From positions 1 to 49,348 of the forward strand of contig JAZTVX010000029.1 in assembly GCA_045635565.1 (NCBI GenBank): a stretch of DNA of 49,348 bases, written 5' to 3'. The stretch is from RGIG4140 sp045635565 (lineage in GTDB: Bacteria; Pseudomonadota; Alphaproteobacteria; CAAHEQ01; UBA3637). The notes beneath the pieces were generated by a model. It saw only the letters and a list, made by a program, of their open reading frames with translations, did not search any database and was not told the DNA's origin. A program made the position numbers and the translations under genes. Shown here in pieces: positions 1 to 9,403 of the stretch (within the stretch, counting starts at the first letter, position 1; each line of letters opens with the position of its first letter).

Positions 1-22
1 GGCAAGGTGCTATGTTATCAAG

Positions 23-254
23 AGACCCTGAACCAAGTTCAGGGTGACGTAGAGGAGAGGCAGGGTGCTTTATCGCCAAAAGACCCTGAATCAAGTTCAG
101 CGTGACGGTAGGATAGGCAGGGTACTTTATCGTCAAAAAGACCCTGAACGAAGTTCAGGGTGACGGGAGGGAGAGGCAGGGTGCTTTATTTCGAAAAGAC
201 CCTGAATCAAGTTCAGGGTGACGATGGGGATAGGCAGGATGACGAGAGGGTGGA
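23..254. repeat. 58-bp tandem repeat with REP-like palindrome
   Basis: Four units start at 23, 81, 139 and 197 with an exact 58-base spacing, followed by a degenerate fifth partial unit. Each unit carries the motif ACCCTGAAC-CAA-GTTCAGGGT, a 9-bp inverted repeat around a 3-base loop, then TGACG and a purine-rich tail ending in GGCAGGGTGCTTTAT. The second unit has one substitution in the right arm (CAGCGTGAC) and the loop bases vary. The left boundary may lie outside the window. Short palindromes of this kind (CCTGAA...TTCAGG) are dispersed non-coding elements in many bacterial genomes. The tandem arrangement is what is unusual here. Confidence 0.85.
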
Positions 255-391
255 CAGGGTGCCAAATGGTGGGGTGGACAGGGTAATAACTGGAATTAGG
301 ATACACACCATTCAAAATGAAACAATCTTTCAATTCAACAACCTTTCAAATAAACACAAAACATAAACAACCTAAATCAACGGAGGAAAAC

Positions 392-769
392 ATGAAAAAA
401 TTATTATTCATTTTAATATTATCAATAACGATACCGAGTCTGACATACGCTAAATGTGATGGTGGGGTGGAAAAAGAGGGTAAAAATGGTCATGTTTATT
501 GTATCAGTGACCAAAAAATGAACTGGTGGAGTGCTTTTGCTTGGTGTAAGGCTAACGAACGGCATCTGGCAACATTGGATGAAGCCTGTAATAATCAAAG
601 TTGGTCGGGTGGTTGCAAAAATATGGCTATTGGTGTGAATAAATATATTTGGACAGCGATAGCATCAGGAGATAATTCAGCCTATAATATTCTTCTTAAT
701 TCTGGTAATGTAGTCACCTTCTCACGAATCCACAGTGACATTGCTAGCAGCTACGCTTTATGTTATTAA
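392..769 (+). CDS. small secreted Cys-rich protein, C-type-lectin-like pattern
   Basis: A 125-residue protein. The start at 392 is chosen because GGAGG lies 5 bases upstream and a classical signal peptide follows (MKK, a hydrophobic stretch, then a cut after LTYA near residue 20). The longer frame from 317 has no ribosome site. The mature part has six cysteines and the sequence NWWSAFAWCKANERHLATL, a WC...LATL pattern reminiscent of C-type-lectin-like domains, where the protein would be exported and disulphide bonded. Function is unknown. It stands alone between the repeat array and a convergent operon. The lectin-like resemblance is my inference from the motif only. Confidence 0.7.
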   Translation: MKKLLFILILSITIPSLTYAKCDGGVEKEGKNGHVYCISDQKMNWWSAFAWCKANERHLATLDEACNNQSWSGGCKNMAIGVNKYIWTAIASGDNSAYNILLNSGNVVTFSRIHSDIASSYALCY

Positions 770-787
770 CCGAATTACAAAGAAACT

Positions 788-826
788 AAAACACACCCGA
801 AGTTTATCATAACTTCGGGGTGTTTT
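788..826. terminator. bidirectional terminator between convergent genes
   Basis: AAAACACACCCGAAGTT, a 6-base loop, then AACTTCGGGGTGTTTT. The stem of about 15 pairs has A runs on the left and T runs on the right, so it can work for both the plus-strand secreted protein and the minus-strand operon ending at 854. Confidence 0.8.
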
Positions 827-853
827 GGGGATATAAAATAATTTTGTTATATA

Positions 854-1588
854 TCAATAATCTAATTCAATTTTATCCCAGTCATCATGACCCATATCCG
901 AAACTAATTTAACGTGAGCATAACGAGGATTTTGTAATTTTGAAACAAATCGTTCAGCCATGGCAGGCGTTGTCTGTTTATCATTGACTCCGACAAAGTG
1001 AATTTGTGGAATTTGACTGATTTTAGAAACGGACTGTATTGGATTTTGTCCATTCACAAAAGATGGTAGATTATTGTGATTGGCATATGCATCAATATCT
1101 AAAATACCGGCAATTGTCACAATTTTATGAACACGCCCTATTTTTTCTGCTAAATAAAAGGCAATAGGTGCTCCACCGTTGTAAGCTACAAATTCAACAT
1201 CAGGAGCCTTGTATTTTTGAATGTAATAAACAATAACTTCCTGCATTTCATTAAGAATTTCAGGACTGTATTGATGTCTAGTCCAGATTTCTTTGTTCTT
1301 GCAAATATTGTTTTGGGCATATTGACATGGACGAGATACAGCTACAACATTGATGTAAGGATCTTTTTCTGCCAACTTTAAAGCCATTGGATAAGCTGGA
1401 GTCGGATTGCCATTTCCTTCAATATAAAATCGAATAGTTTTTCCCGAACGCATTTGTGTGCTTTCCCATGTTAAAACAGAAAAATGCTCCGTTTGAACAT
1501 CTCGGCTTTTAAAACCATCCGGTGTATTGGGAATGCCTGAACAACCCGTTAAGATGAGCAAGAGAAGACAAGTTAATGCTTTTTTCAT
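854..1588 (-). CDS. lipoprotein with alpha/beta-hydrolase fold, nucleophile replaced
   Basis: A 244-residue protein with a lipoprotein signal (MKKALTCLLLLILTGC, lipobox LTGC, lipidated Cys16), so it is probably anchored in the outer or inner membrane facing the periplasm. The remainder resembles small alpha/beta hydrolases: a nucleophile-elbow-like segment FVAYNGGAP (about residues 133-141), an acid region GVNDKQTTP with Asp203, and a histidine region MGHDDW with His234. The expected G-x-S-x-G serine is Asn137 (codon AAC), so classical serine-hydrolase catalysis is doubtful. Its start overlaps the stop of addA by 4 bases (ATGA), so it is the last gene of the tsaE-addA operon. The role is unknown. 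Confidence 0.75.
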   Translation of the reverse strand: MKKALTCLLLLILTGCSGIPNTPDGFKSRDVQTEHFSVLTWESTQMRSGKTIRFYIEGNGNPTPAYPMALKLAEKDPYINVVAVSRPCQYAQNNICKNKEIWTRHQYSPEILNEMQEVIVYYIQKYKAPDVEFVAYNGGAPIAFYLAEKIGRVHKIVTIAGILDIDAYANHNNLPSFVNGQNPIQSVSKISQIPQIHFVGVNDKQTTPAMAERFVSKLQNPRYAHVKLVSDMGHDDWDKIELDY

Positions 1589-4500
1589 ATTCTTTCCTTT
1601 TTTTGATTATCAAATAATACAGATTTTTCAATTTCGTTTGTCATTTCCATTAAAGATAAGTTTTCAGTCCATAATAAAAACGTTCTAATTAGTTTATCAG
1701 GGAAAATATTTTTAATCAACTCTTTATATGCAAAAAGTTGCATTTTGTATGATGAAGAAACACTTTCTTCGGTTGATGGAACACATCGATTCGTTTTGTA
1801 ATCAACAATCCAAACATCTTTTTCTCGCACAATAAGTCGGTCAATTTGTCCGGAAAAGACTTTGTTTTGCACAATGCCGACTATAGGTGTTTCCGGTTGC
1901 GAATTAGGTCCGAAAAGCGTTTGAAATGTCTCTTTTTCAAAAATATCAAATAATATTTCCGGAATATCAATATCCTTTGGTTTTAAACGAAGTGCTGTTT
2001 CTTTTCGATGTTCCGAATCAACATCCGGTAAGTATTGTAACAATTTATGAATGAAAATACCTCTTTTTTGAGCGTCCTTCGTCCCTGTTTTTATTACAGA
2101 TAATTCAGGTGTATCATTTTCAACCAATCTGGAGGGCATTAACGGCTTTGAAAGTGGTGTTTCTTCTGGTGCTTTTCGGTATAAATAAAGTGGTATTTCC
2201 TGTAATGTTGTTCCATCTGTTTGAATATCGTCTTTTTTATCAGTTGTAATTGATTGAGGGCAGGTCATACGAATAATATCATCTTTGTCAGAAACAACAT
2301 AATTCGGTAAAGATTCTTTAATTAAGTCATACCAACTTTTTATTTTGGTTTCTGATTTTGTTGATGTTTTTTTAGGTGCTTTTTCTTTGTTTTTTTGGGG
2401 CTTGTCCCAACCACAAATATATAGTCTGTCACGAGCACGAGTTAGTGCAACATAAAGTAATCGATGGTATTCTTCCTCACTAAGTTGTTTATTTTGATTG
2501 AGCAAATGTTGTGTATCCGTTGTTCTGAAAGAGGCACGGGCAATCCATAAGGGTATATCATCATCCCAAAAAAACGTACTTTCTGTTGAAGGTAATCTTT
2601 GTGCGTCCGGCATAAATACAATATTACCTTGTAATCCTTTTGAACCGTGAATAGTCATGATTTTAACTGTATTTAAATCACTTTGGTCTAAATCCCGTTT
2701 AATGACATTATCACGATTTTGAAACCATTGTATGAAATTTTGTAAAGAGGGAATGTTATTTTGTTCAAATTCTAAACACAGTGCTAAAAATTCATCAAAT
2801 GCTTCGTGAACTTCATTTCCAAATCGGGATACAAAGGCTTTTCGTCCTCCCATCGGACCGAGAAGATAAGCAAAAAATTCATAAACAGGAACTTTGTCTG
2901 CTTGATTAAGAATATCTTTTAATTTATTGGAAATAAATTCATTTTTTGTTTGTAAATAATGCCATAAACTTGCATTTTTTCTTTGAGTACATAACATCAT
3001 TAAATCATGTTCATTCATTCGAATGAGAGGTGATTTTATAATGGTTGCCAATGTCAAATCATCATCCGGCAATAATGCAAATTGTGCTATGGCAATTAAA
3101 TCTTGAATAGCAATGTGAGATGACAGATTTAATCGATCAATACCGGCAACAGGGATATTTTTTTCTTTTAATGCTCGGACGAGTTCCGGTACAATACCGG
3201 TTCGTTTGCTGACAAGTATCATAATGTCTTTAGGTTGAATAGGTCTGTTGGTAGATTCTAATATTTCTTTTGACCGTATCATATGGGCAATTTTGCCGGC
3301 AATTTGCCGTGATAACTTGACGATACCAGTTTCAGATTGTTGTTGTTTCGGTATTTGCCAACTTTCATTTGAATCATTCTTTTCAACGCTGACAAGAGGC
3401 CAAATTTCAATGAGACCACCTTCTCCTTGTCGGGCGGCTGTGTGTATGGCTGTTTCGGAAGGTTTTAAAATCCCTGTTTGGGCTTGTGGGTTATCAAGTA
3501 GTTTATTAACCAAATCTAAAACAACCGTTACAGAGCGAAACGATGTATTTAAGGGAATTGTTTCAAATGTTTTTTGAGCCGATTGAATCCGTTGGGAAAA
3601 GTAGGTGTGCATACGTTCAAATTCATTCGGGTCGGCTCCTTGGAAACTGTAAATGGATTGTTTTTTATCCCCGACAACAAAAATGGTACGGACAACATTT
3701 GTTTCCCGTCCTAAACCGGCAAAAAATTCTTCGGATATTAACCGAATGATTTCCCATTGCTGAGGACTGGTGTCTTGTGCTTCATCAACTAAAATATGAT
3801 CAATTCCCTGATCCATTTTGTACATAACCCATGATGACATAGTTCCATTTGACAGTAGGGCCTGTGTCTTTTCAATTAAGTCATCGTAATCTAATAATGA
3901 GGCTTTATTCTTGGCTGTTCGGTAGTATCGAATAACATATTCCGTAATGTGGAGCATGTAGCCGGTAATTTGTATTGTTTTTAAAAGACGTGTTTTTTCC
4001 AGTAAAGCAAAAATTTCCTGTGCTTCAATGTCATCTTTAAATTTTGCCCGAATATCTGATAAATCTTTGAGCAAAAATTGTTCAGCTTTTAGATCAAATT
4101 CGATTTGTGAGCGTTGGAAATCTTCTTGGGTATAACAATTCAGTTTTAACGGATAAAAATAATCAATAAAAATATCTTTTTCAGAGTGATATTTCGTTAA
4201 GTTGTACCTTTTCTTTAATTCATTTACAATATGAGTATGCGTTTTGAAATGACGAAATAAGTGTGTGTATTTTGTTTCATTTGCTACAATGTGTTTGAAT
4301 AATTTTTCCATGTCTTTTTCAGAAAAATAATCAGATAAAAAGTCAATATCTGTTTCAAATTCTGGTTGTAATAAAACCTGATGTAATGCTTCTTTCATTA
4401 ACGATGTGGCTTTGGCTTCGTCAGCAATGTCAAATTGAGGTGGAACATTGGCTTCAATCGGAAACCGTTTAAGAACGGATTGACAAAATGCATGTAAATT

Positions 4501-4863
4501 CATGATTTTCATGCCACCAGGTGTTTCCAATACGTCAATAAACAGTTGTCGGGCTTTGACGCATGTTTCCGGCGTTGGTGGTAATCCAATCAGTTTTCGC
4601 AATTCTTCTTTGAGTATGGTATCGTCGGCAACTGTCCATTCTTTGAGTGTTTTTGTAATTCTATTTGCCATTTCGGCAGCAGCGGCTTTTGTAAATGTCA
4701 AACACAAAATGCGTTCAGGACGTGTATCGGATAAAAGAAGATTCAAAACTCGGTCCGTTAAAACTTTTGTTTTTCCCGAACCGGCTGAAGCCGAGACCCA
4801 AACAGAATTGAGCGGATTGGCCGCTTGGCGTTGATTGTGAATTGTTGTATCATCAATAATCAT
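1585..4863 (-). CDS. addA: double-strand break repair helicase-nuclease AddA
   Basis: A 1092-residue protein, the usual size for alphaproteobacterial AddA. The N-terminus holds a UvrD/SF1 helicase: a Q-motif region, Walker A SASAGSGKT at residues 24-32, and motif II LVDEAQDTSPQQW near residue 355. Later motifs include VVGDKKQSIYSFQGADP, MTIHGSKGLQ and VALTRARDRLY. The C-terminus is a PD-(D/E)XK nuclease with GQIDRL and VDYKTNR around residue 1020. AddA and AddB together resect double-strand breaks and load RecA, the role of RecBCD in other bacteria. The start overlaps the addB stop by 4 bases, implying translational coupling. No helicase or nuclease signature residue that I looked for is missing. 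Confidence 0.97.
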   Translation of the reverse strand: MIIDDTTIHNQRQAANPLNSVWVSASAGSGKTKVLTDRVLNLLLSDTRPERILCLTFTKAAAAEMANRITKTLKEWTVADDTILKEELRKLIGLPPTPETCVKARQLFIDVLETPGGMKIMNLHAFCQSVLKRFPIEANVPPQFDIADEAKATSLMKEALHQVLLQPEFETDIDFLSDYFSEKDMEKLFKHIVANETKYTHLFRHFKTHTHIVNELKKRYNLTKYHSEKDIFIDYFYPLKLNCYTQEDFQRSQIEFDLKAEQFLLKDLSDIRAKFKDDIEAQEIFALLEKTRLLKTIQITGYMLHITEYVIRYYRTAKNKASLLDYDDLIEKTQALLSNGTMSSWVMYKMDQGIDHILVDEAQDTSPQQWEIIRLISEEFFAGLGRETNVVRTIFVVGDKKQSIYSFQGADPNEFERMHTYFSQRIQSAQKTFETIPLNTSFRSVTVVLDLVNKLLDNPQAQTGILKPSETAIHTAARQGEGGLIEIWPLVSVEKNDSNESWQIPKQQQSETGIVKLSRQIAGKIAHMIRSKEILESTNRPIQPKDIMILVSKRTGIVPELVRALKEKNIPVAGIDRLNLSSHIAIQDLIAIAQFALLPDDDLTLATIIKSPLIRMNEHDLMMLCTQRKNASLWHYLQTKNEFISNKLKDILNQADKVPVYEFFAYLLGPMGGRKAFVSRFGNEVHEAFDEFLALCLEFEQNNIPSLQNFIQWFQNRDNVIKRDLDQSDLNTVKIMTIHGSKGLQGNIVFMPDAQRLPSTESTFFWDDDIPLWIARASFRTTDTQHLLNQNKQLSEEEYHRLLYVALTRARDRLYICGWDKPQKNKEKAPKKTSTKSETKIKSWYDLIKESLPNYVVSDKDDIIRMTCPQSITTDKKDDIQTDGTTLQEIPLYLYRKAPEETPLSKPLMPSRLVENDTPELSVIKTGTKDAQKRGIFIHKLLQYLPDVDSEHRKETALRLKPKDIDIPEILFDIFEKETFQTLFGPNSQPETPIVGIVQNKVFSGQIDRLIVREKDVWIVDYKTNRCVPSTEESVSSSYKMQLFAYKELIKNIFPDKLIRTFLLWTENLSLMEMTNEIEKSVLFDNQKKERI

Positions 4864-7676
4864 TGATTGTCTCCATCTTCATCTTCTCCCAGCCATTCTT
4901 TGACACGTGCTAAATGTTCGTAATCGTCATATTTCGTTAAATTAGGTACAACATGTGCTTCATATGGTTTTGTGTCATTGTTATAGGCATTGAGAATATG
5001 TTTTAATCCTTCAAAACTGCTTTGAATAATATCGTTATCCGTTAAGTTTGATTTTTGTTTAACGATATTTTGGATTGTTCCACCAAGTCCGGTACCGGAA
5101 ACTTTCCAAAATTTTAAAGAAATATCGGTTGGCTTATGTGGCAATTCGGAAAAACCGTTTTGCATGGCAATCAACCCTTCTAACGGTAATTGTGGTTCGT
5201 AACCACGATGAATGTCAGCAATACTGGGAACGCTTCCCGTTTTATAATCGATAATTTCAATGCTTTTATTTTTGTAAAAATCAATTCTGTCTGCTTTTGC
5301 TGTTAAAGTAAATGGTGTTCCATCCTCTAATGGAAATGTAAATTGACCTTCCGTTTCACAAAAAGTCTGTTGTATGTGAGGGGCCTTCAAACGTTGTTGT
5401 TCGACCACAAATTGAGCCACTTTTTTTAAACGGGGTCGATATAAATTGAGGGTTGATTCCGGCATGTTTAATTCTTTAAGTTGTAATTCAATTTCATCTA
5501 ATAACATGTTGTAATCAAAATTTGAACCGTTTTCTTTTATTATCTTTTCAAATGCCTTGTGTAAGGCTGTTCCATACATGCTTCTGTCGGAAAATTGTTC
5601 TAGTTCATTGAGAGGAAATAATCTTAAAATATAACGGGCATATATGCCATACGGATTTGTTACAAGTCGTTTGATGTTTGTAACGGATAATTTTGTCGGT
5701 CTGACTTCTTTGGACGGGACAGGCGAAGGTCGTTCCGTTTTTTCATATGTTGTAGGACAATCAATCAAGCGGGCAATAATTGGTTTTTGAATCTGCCAAT
5801 TGATATTGGCACCTGATAAGACAGCCTCTAATCGGGAAATAAATCGTGACGGAATGGTTTGTGAGCCATCTGCTTTCAGTGAACGGGTTAAATAAACTTC
5901 CGAGGCACAAAAACAATGAGCGAAATCCATGCTTTGCGTACCGATATCGGCTTCGGGAGATGGTAGCCCGATTAAATGACGCATTTGTCTGCTCAACCAT
6001 GGTCCGGTATCCGGAACAGATGGAAAAATACCTTCATTTAATCCACCAATAATACAGACATCAGGGTGGGAAAAACGGGCCTCAATTGGTCCGAGAATAT
6101 CTAATCTCGGATGCATACCGTATTTTGCCCGAACAGAAACAGAACTCATTAAAAATGTCAGTATTTCAGTGTATCTTGACGGGAGTACTTCACCGATGAT
6201 ATCGGCATGTTCTATTAAATCCGTAAAGAAATGATAAGCTGTTTCTCCAGCATCAGATTGCCATAGTCGTTCAATCCCCGTTCGGTCAGAACTGGTCGCC
6301 AATTGCTCTGCCGTTTGAAGATGGAGTAATAGTATTTTTTGAAACGAAACCGGTTTGTCTTCTTTAAAAAAAGATAAAAATTCACGAGTATCTGTTTGAA
6401 TCTCAATGGACAGTTTTTTATTTTGAGAACGTGCCGTTTGCTCGGCGATTCTGATTTTTAAACGTAATTCATTGGGTTTTAAACCATCAGCAGCCAGTGG
6501 ATGCTTTAAAAGACTACGTATTGTTTGTCCCGTGCCGTTTTTTTGTCCGTAATCGGCTAATAATGACAGGAAAATGCCTACTGGTGTATGGTGTAATGGT
6601 GTTCCGGCAGAATCATCCAATTCGATACCCCAACGTTTCATTTCCAAAATGACTCTTCGAGCTAAATTGCGGTCATTCGTAACCAGTGCGGCCGTTTTTT
6701 CGGGCGTTTCAAGAACCTGTCTTAAAATGGTTGCAATTGTCAAGGCTTCTTCATGCAGGTTTTCACAATCAAAACGATGAACGTTTTGCAGATTTTGAAT
6801 GGTTAAATTAGTATCTCGCCATTCGAATGTTTGATCTGCCGGTTTTAAGGCCTCATGAATCAATTGTTCGTGAGGGACTTCTTTGGTCGAAAGTATAGGA
6901 ACTTTTGTATCCAATAATTTTAAGTGTTTTAATATGCGTTTAAATGTGTATTGATAGTGATTAGCATGAATACCGTCCCATTCATCAATTTCAATCTTAT
7001 TATTTAGACCGTCAAACAAAATAAGAGCATTTTTATGTTGGGAAGCTGTTTTTATCAGTTTTTTTACGGCGGGAATCGAACCGTCTAATCCAGCTAAAAT
7101 AAGTGGTGTCTGATATTGTTGCTGTTCAATTTGACGTGCAAGTAGGTTGATTAAACGAACACGCCGATCCATGATATCAATTTTGCCTCTTTCTTGTAAA
7201 ATCAGAGGCCAATTTGTTCGAATAATATTCAAAAATTCAATGCTTTCATTCCAATGAACGGCTAATTCCTGATGTGGAACCAATGTTTCTAGTTGATTTA
7301 AATCAACTTCGAACAAATAGCATTCATCTAAAATTTTTGTCAAACTAACGGCCATTTTTAAGGCTTTGTCAAGTGTGTCCATGTGTGGTTTTGCCATACA
7401 AAGACGAGTTAATAAAAATAATCGTTCCGTTTGAGAAATCGTTTCAGGTATTGAAACGCTGATATTTTCTATTTCATATAATGCTGTCATTTTGGGCAGT
7501 AACAACGGTTTATCTTGACAGCGTCGTACAAAAGCCTCTTTTAATGTTCGGCACGCTCGTTTTGTCGGTAAAATAATATGCGTTTGGGCGATTGCTAATG
7601 GGTTATCAGATTGCGACAGGATATGTTCGACAATTTTATCAGTAAAATTATCAGATAAATTCATCGTATATATCAT
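4860..7676 (-). CDS. addB: double-strand break repair protein AddB
   Basis: A 938-residue partner of AddA. The N-terminal helicase-like half lacks an intact Walker A (ILPTKRACRTL occupies that place), as is usual for the alphaproteobacterial AddB type. The middle has IIGGLNEGIFPSVPD, typical of the family. The C-terminal PD-(D/E)XK nuclease shows KADRIDFYKNKSIEIIDYKTG (split as KADRID ... IIDYKTG, about residues 795-812). Because both subunits have nuclease motifs, each can cut one strand. The start chosen (MIYTMNL) overlaps the preceding murU-like stop by 4 bases. ATG at residue 5 is an alternative. It is operonic with addA. Confidence 0.95.
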   Translation of the reverse strand: MIYTMNLSDNFTDKIVEHILSQSDNPLAIAQTHIILPTKRACRTLKEAFVRRCQDKPLLLPKMTALYEIENISVSIPETISQTERLFLLTRLCMAKPHMDTLDKALKMAVSLTKILDECYLFEVDLNQLETLVPHQELAVHWNESIEFLNIIRTNWPLILQERGKIDIMDRRVRLINLLARQIEQQQYQTPLILAGLDGSIPAVKKLIKTASQHKNALILFDGLNNKIEIDEWDGIHANHYQYTFKRILKHLKLLDTKVPILSTKEVPHEQLIHEALKPADQTFEWRDTNLTIQNLQNVHRFDCENLHEEALTIATILRQVLETPEKTAALVTNDRNLARRVILEMKRWGIELDDSAGTPLHHTPVGIFLSLLADYGQKNGTGQTIRSLLKHPLAADGLKPNELRLKIRIAEQTARSQNKKLSIEIQTDTREFLSFFKEDKPVSFQKILLLHLQTAEQLATSSDRTGIERLWQSDAGETAYHFFTDLIEHADIIGEVLPSRYTEILTFLMSSVSVRAKYGMHPRLDILGPIEARFSHPDVCIIGGLNEGIFPSVPDTGPWLSRQMRHLIGLPSPEADIGTQSMDFAHCFCASEVYLTRSLKADGSQTIPSRFISRLEAVLSGANINWQIQKPIIARLIDCPTTYEKTERPSPVPSKEVRPTKLSVTNIKRLVTNPYGIYARYILRLFPLNELEQFSDRSMYGTALHKAFEKIIKENGSNFDYNMLLDEIELQLKELNMPESTLNLYRPRLKKVAQFVVEQQRLKAPHIQQTFCETEGQFTFPLEDGTPFTLTAKADRIDFYKNKSIEIIDYKTGSVPSIADIHRGYEPQLPLEGLIAMQNGFSELPHKPTDISLKFWKVSGTGLGGTIQNIVKQKSNLTDNDIIQSSFEGLKHILNAYNNDTKPYEAHVVPNLTKYDDYEHLARVKEWLGEDEDGDNQ

Positions 7677-8392
7677 AAGTGATGTAACTCCTTCAAATCT
7701 TGTTCCGTTTCAAGCAGGGCTTCTGGTGTGCCGACGTGATACCATGTCCCGTCATAAATAATACATCCCAACCGATTGTTTTGTTGAGCCATATCATATA
7801 CATCTCTTAAACTAAAAGCACCGGTTTGTGTATTATCAAAGACACAAGGGTTGATAATTTGAATGCCTGTGAAAAGATAAGGAATATTTGTTTCATGTTT
7901 TAATTGACGACGGGGTTTGTTATTTTCTATAAAATAATTGCCGTCTTTAACATCTCCTCGTGCATTTTTTACCGGTATAAGGGCTAATAAAATATCATGT
8001 TGTTGAGGATTCCATGCTTGTTCAAGTTGTGAAAAGATACTGCTTGTTTTATCAATCCAGAGTGGGTCGGCGTTAACAACAAAAAATGATTCTGTTCCCA
8101 GTAAGGGTAGGGCATTTTTAACACCGCCTCCGGTTTCCAAAGCTTCTGTTTCAACGCTGTAACATATGTTTAAATGCTTGTATTGTGCCAAATCGTTTTG
8201 TATCATTTCGCCTTTGTAGCATAAATTTACGACAATATCGTGGACACCGTGATTATCGAGTTTTTCAACGATATAATCAATCAGAGGTTTATTGTTGACA
8301 GGTACAAGCGGTTTAGGTTTATCCTGCGTTAATTCACGCATACGAACACCTCGACCGGCTGCTAAAATCATTGCTTTTTTTATACGGGGCAT
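7673..8392 (-). CDS. murU: nucleotidyltransferase, MurU-like (MurNAc-1-P uridylyltransferase)
   Basis: A 239-residue nucleotidyltransferase with the signature LAAGRGVRMRELTQDKPKPL at residues 9-28 and a metal-binding NADPLW segment near residue 108. Family members of this size directly downstream of an AmgK-like kinase transfer UMP from UTP to N-acetylmuramate 1-phosphate. This gives UDP-MurNAc from recycled cell wall and bypasses the early steps of peptidoglycan synthesis. The start codon follows immediately after the stop of the kinase gene (TAA then ATG), and the end overlaps addB. Specificity is inferred from the neighbour. It could act on another sugar phosphate. Confidence 0.8.
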   Translation of the reverse strand: MPRIKKAMILAAGRGVRMRELTQDKPKPLVPVNNKPLIDYIVEKLDNHGVHDIVVNLCYKGEMIQNDLAQYKHLNICYSVETEALETGGGVKNALPLLGTESFFVVNADPLWIDKTSSIFSQLEQAWNPQQHDILLALIPVKNARGDVKDGNYFIENNKPRRQLKHETNIPYLFTGIQIINPCVFDNTQTGAFSLRDVYDMAQQNNRLGCIIYDGTWYHVGTPEALLETEQDLKELHHL

Positions 8393-9403
8393 TTATTTTT
8401 CCTGTTCTGTTTCCTGAAAGGGAATTTTTGATCGTATTTCTTTCGGTACATATGTATCCAACCATTTTTTGTATCGTACCAACAACGGATTATCTAGATG
8501 TTTTTCAAGTAAAGACCAAACAAATGGAATAAATTTTAAATATCTTTCTTTATGGTCACGAACAAACAATCTGATAAAGATTCCGATAACTTTTGTATGA
8601 CGTTGAACAGCCATAATCGGATAAGATGTTTTAAATTCTTCTGTCATAAATTGGGGCAGTTGTTCAAAGTAAGATGCCATCATTTTTTCTTGGATTTCCA
8701 AGGGAACAGGACGACGAGCATCTTCTAGCAAAGAGGCTAAATCGTATGTAACAGGACCAAAACGGGCATCTTGAAAATCCAAAAGCCCACATTGTCCATC
8801 TTTGGTAATCATTAGATTATCAACATGGTAATCCAGTAAAACAAGTGTATTGGGAACTTGTTGAATAATATGGTACAATTCTTCCCAAATTTCTTTAAAT
8901 TCATTCATGGCATCATCATCAAGGTCATGCTTTAAAACATACTTAATATACCACAATGGGAGAAGACTGGCTTCGAAAAACATCAAATCAAAATCGTATT
9001 CTTTTAAACCAGGATTTGTTGAAATATTTTTTTGAATGTGTACAAGAGCATCAACGGCTTGTTGATATAAATCGGTTTCATTTTTGCCTTTGGCAATCAG
9101 ACGGGTAAATGTATCGTCACCAAAATCTTCTAATAATAAAAATCCGTTGTCTAAATCACGATGAAAAACATGAGGTACCTTGGCCCCGATATTTTCCAAT
9201 AATTCATCAACAAAGACAAATTGAGCCGGATTTTCCTGTGGTATCGGAGCATTCATCAGAACCATAGATTGATTATCCTTCATTAAGCGATCATACCAAC
9301 GAAATGAAGCATCTCTTGCCAGTAAATTGCGTTGAGCCGTTTCCCAACCGTGTTTCTTTAAAAATTGTTGTAATAAAACATCTCTTTCCATATGCAACCT
9401 CAT
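8393..9403 (-). CDS. amgK: AmgK-like anomeric sugar kinase (aminoglycoside phosphotransferase fold)
   Basis: A 336-residue protein of the aminoglycoside/choline kinase fold. The catalytic region reads VLLDYHVDNLMI, with the invariant His-x-Asp-x-x-x-Asn arrangement slightly modified, followed by GLLDFQDARFGP with the metal-binding Asp. In the AmgK-MurU recycling route this kinase makes the alpha-1-phosphates of MurNAc and GlcNAc. The start (MRLHMER) overlaps the tsaE stop by 4 bases. The ATG four codons later is possible. A tsaE-kinase-nucleotidyltransferase-addB-addA order is a recurrent alphaproteobacterial arrangement, which supports the call. Confidence 0.82.
   Translation of the reverse strand: MRLHMERDVLLQQFLKKHGWETAQRNLLARDASFRWYDRLMKDNQSMVLMNAPIPQENPAQFVFVDELLENIGAKVPHVFHRDLDNGFLLLEDFGDDTFTRLIAKGKNETDLYQQAVDALVHIQKNISTNPGLKEYDFDLMFFEASLLPLWYIKYVLKHDLDDDAMNEFKEIWEELYHIIQQVPNTLVLLDYHVDNLMITKDGQCGLLDFQDARFGPVTYDLASLLEDARRPVPLEIQEKMMASYFEQLPQFMTEEFKTSYPIMAVQRHTKVIGIFIRLFVRDHKERYLKFIPFVWSLLEKHLDNPLLVRYKKWLDTYVPKEIRSKIPFQETEQEK

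Noticed and set aside
23..254. Possible CRISPR array from regularly spaced repeats
   Set aside because: The units are contiguous 58-base copies in which the supposed spacers are also repeats. No cas gene is near.
160..366. Open frame of 68 codons on the plus strand over the repeat array
   Set aside because: Its sequence is dictated by the repeats, it has no ribosome site, and the signal-peptide gene at 392 begins right after it.
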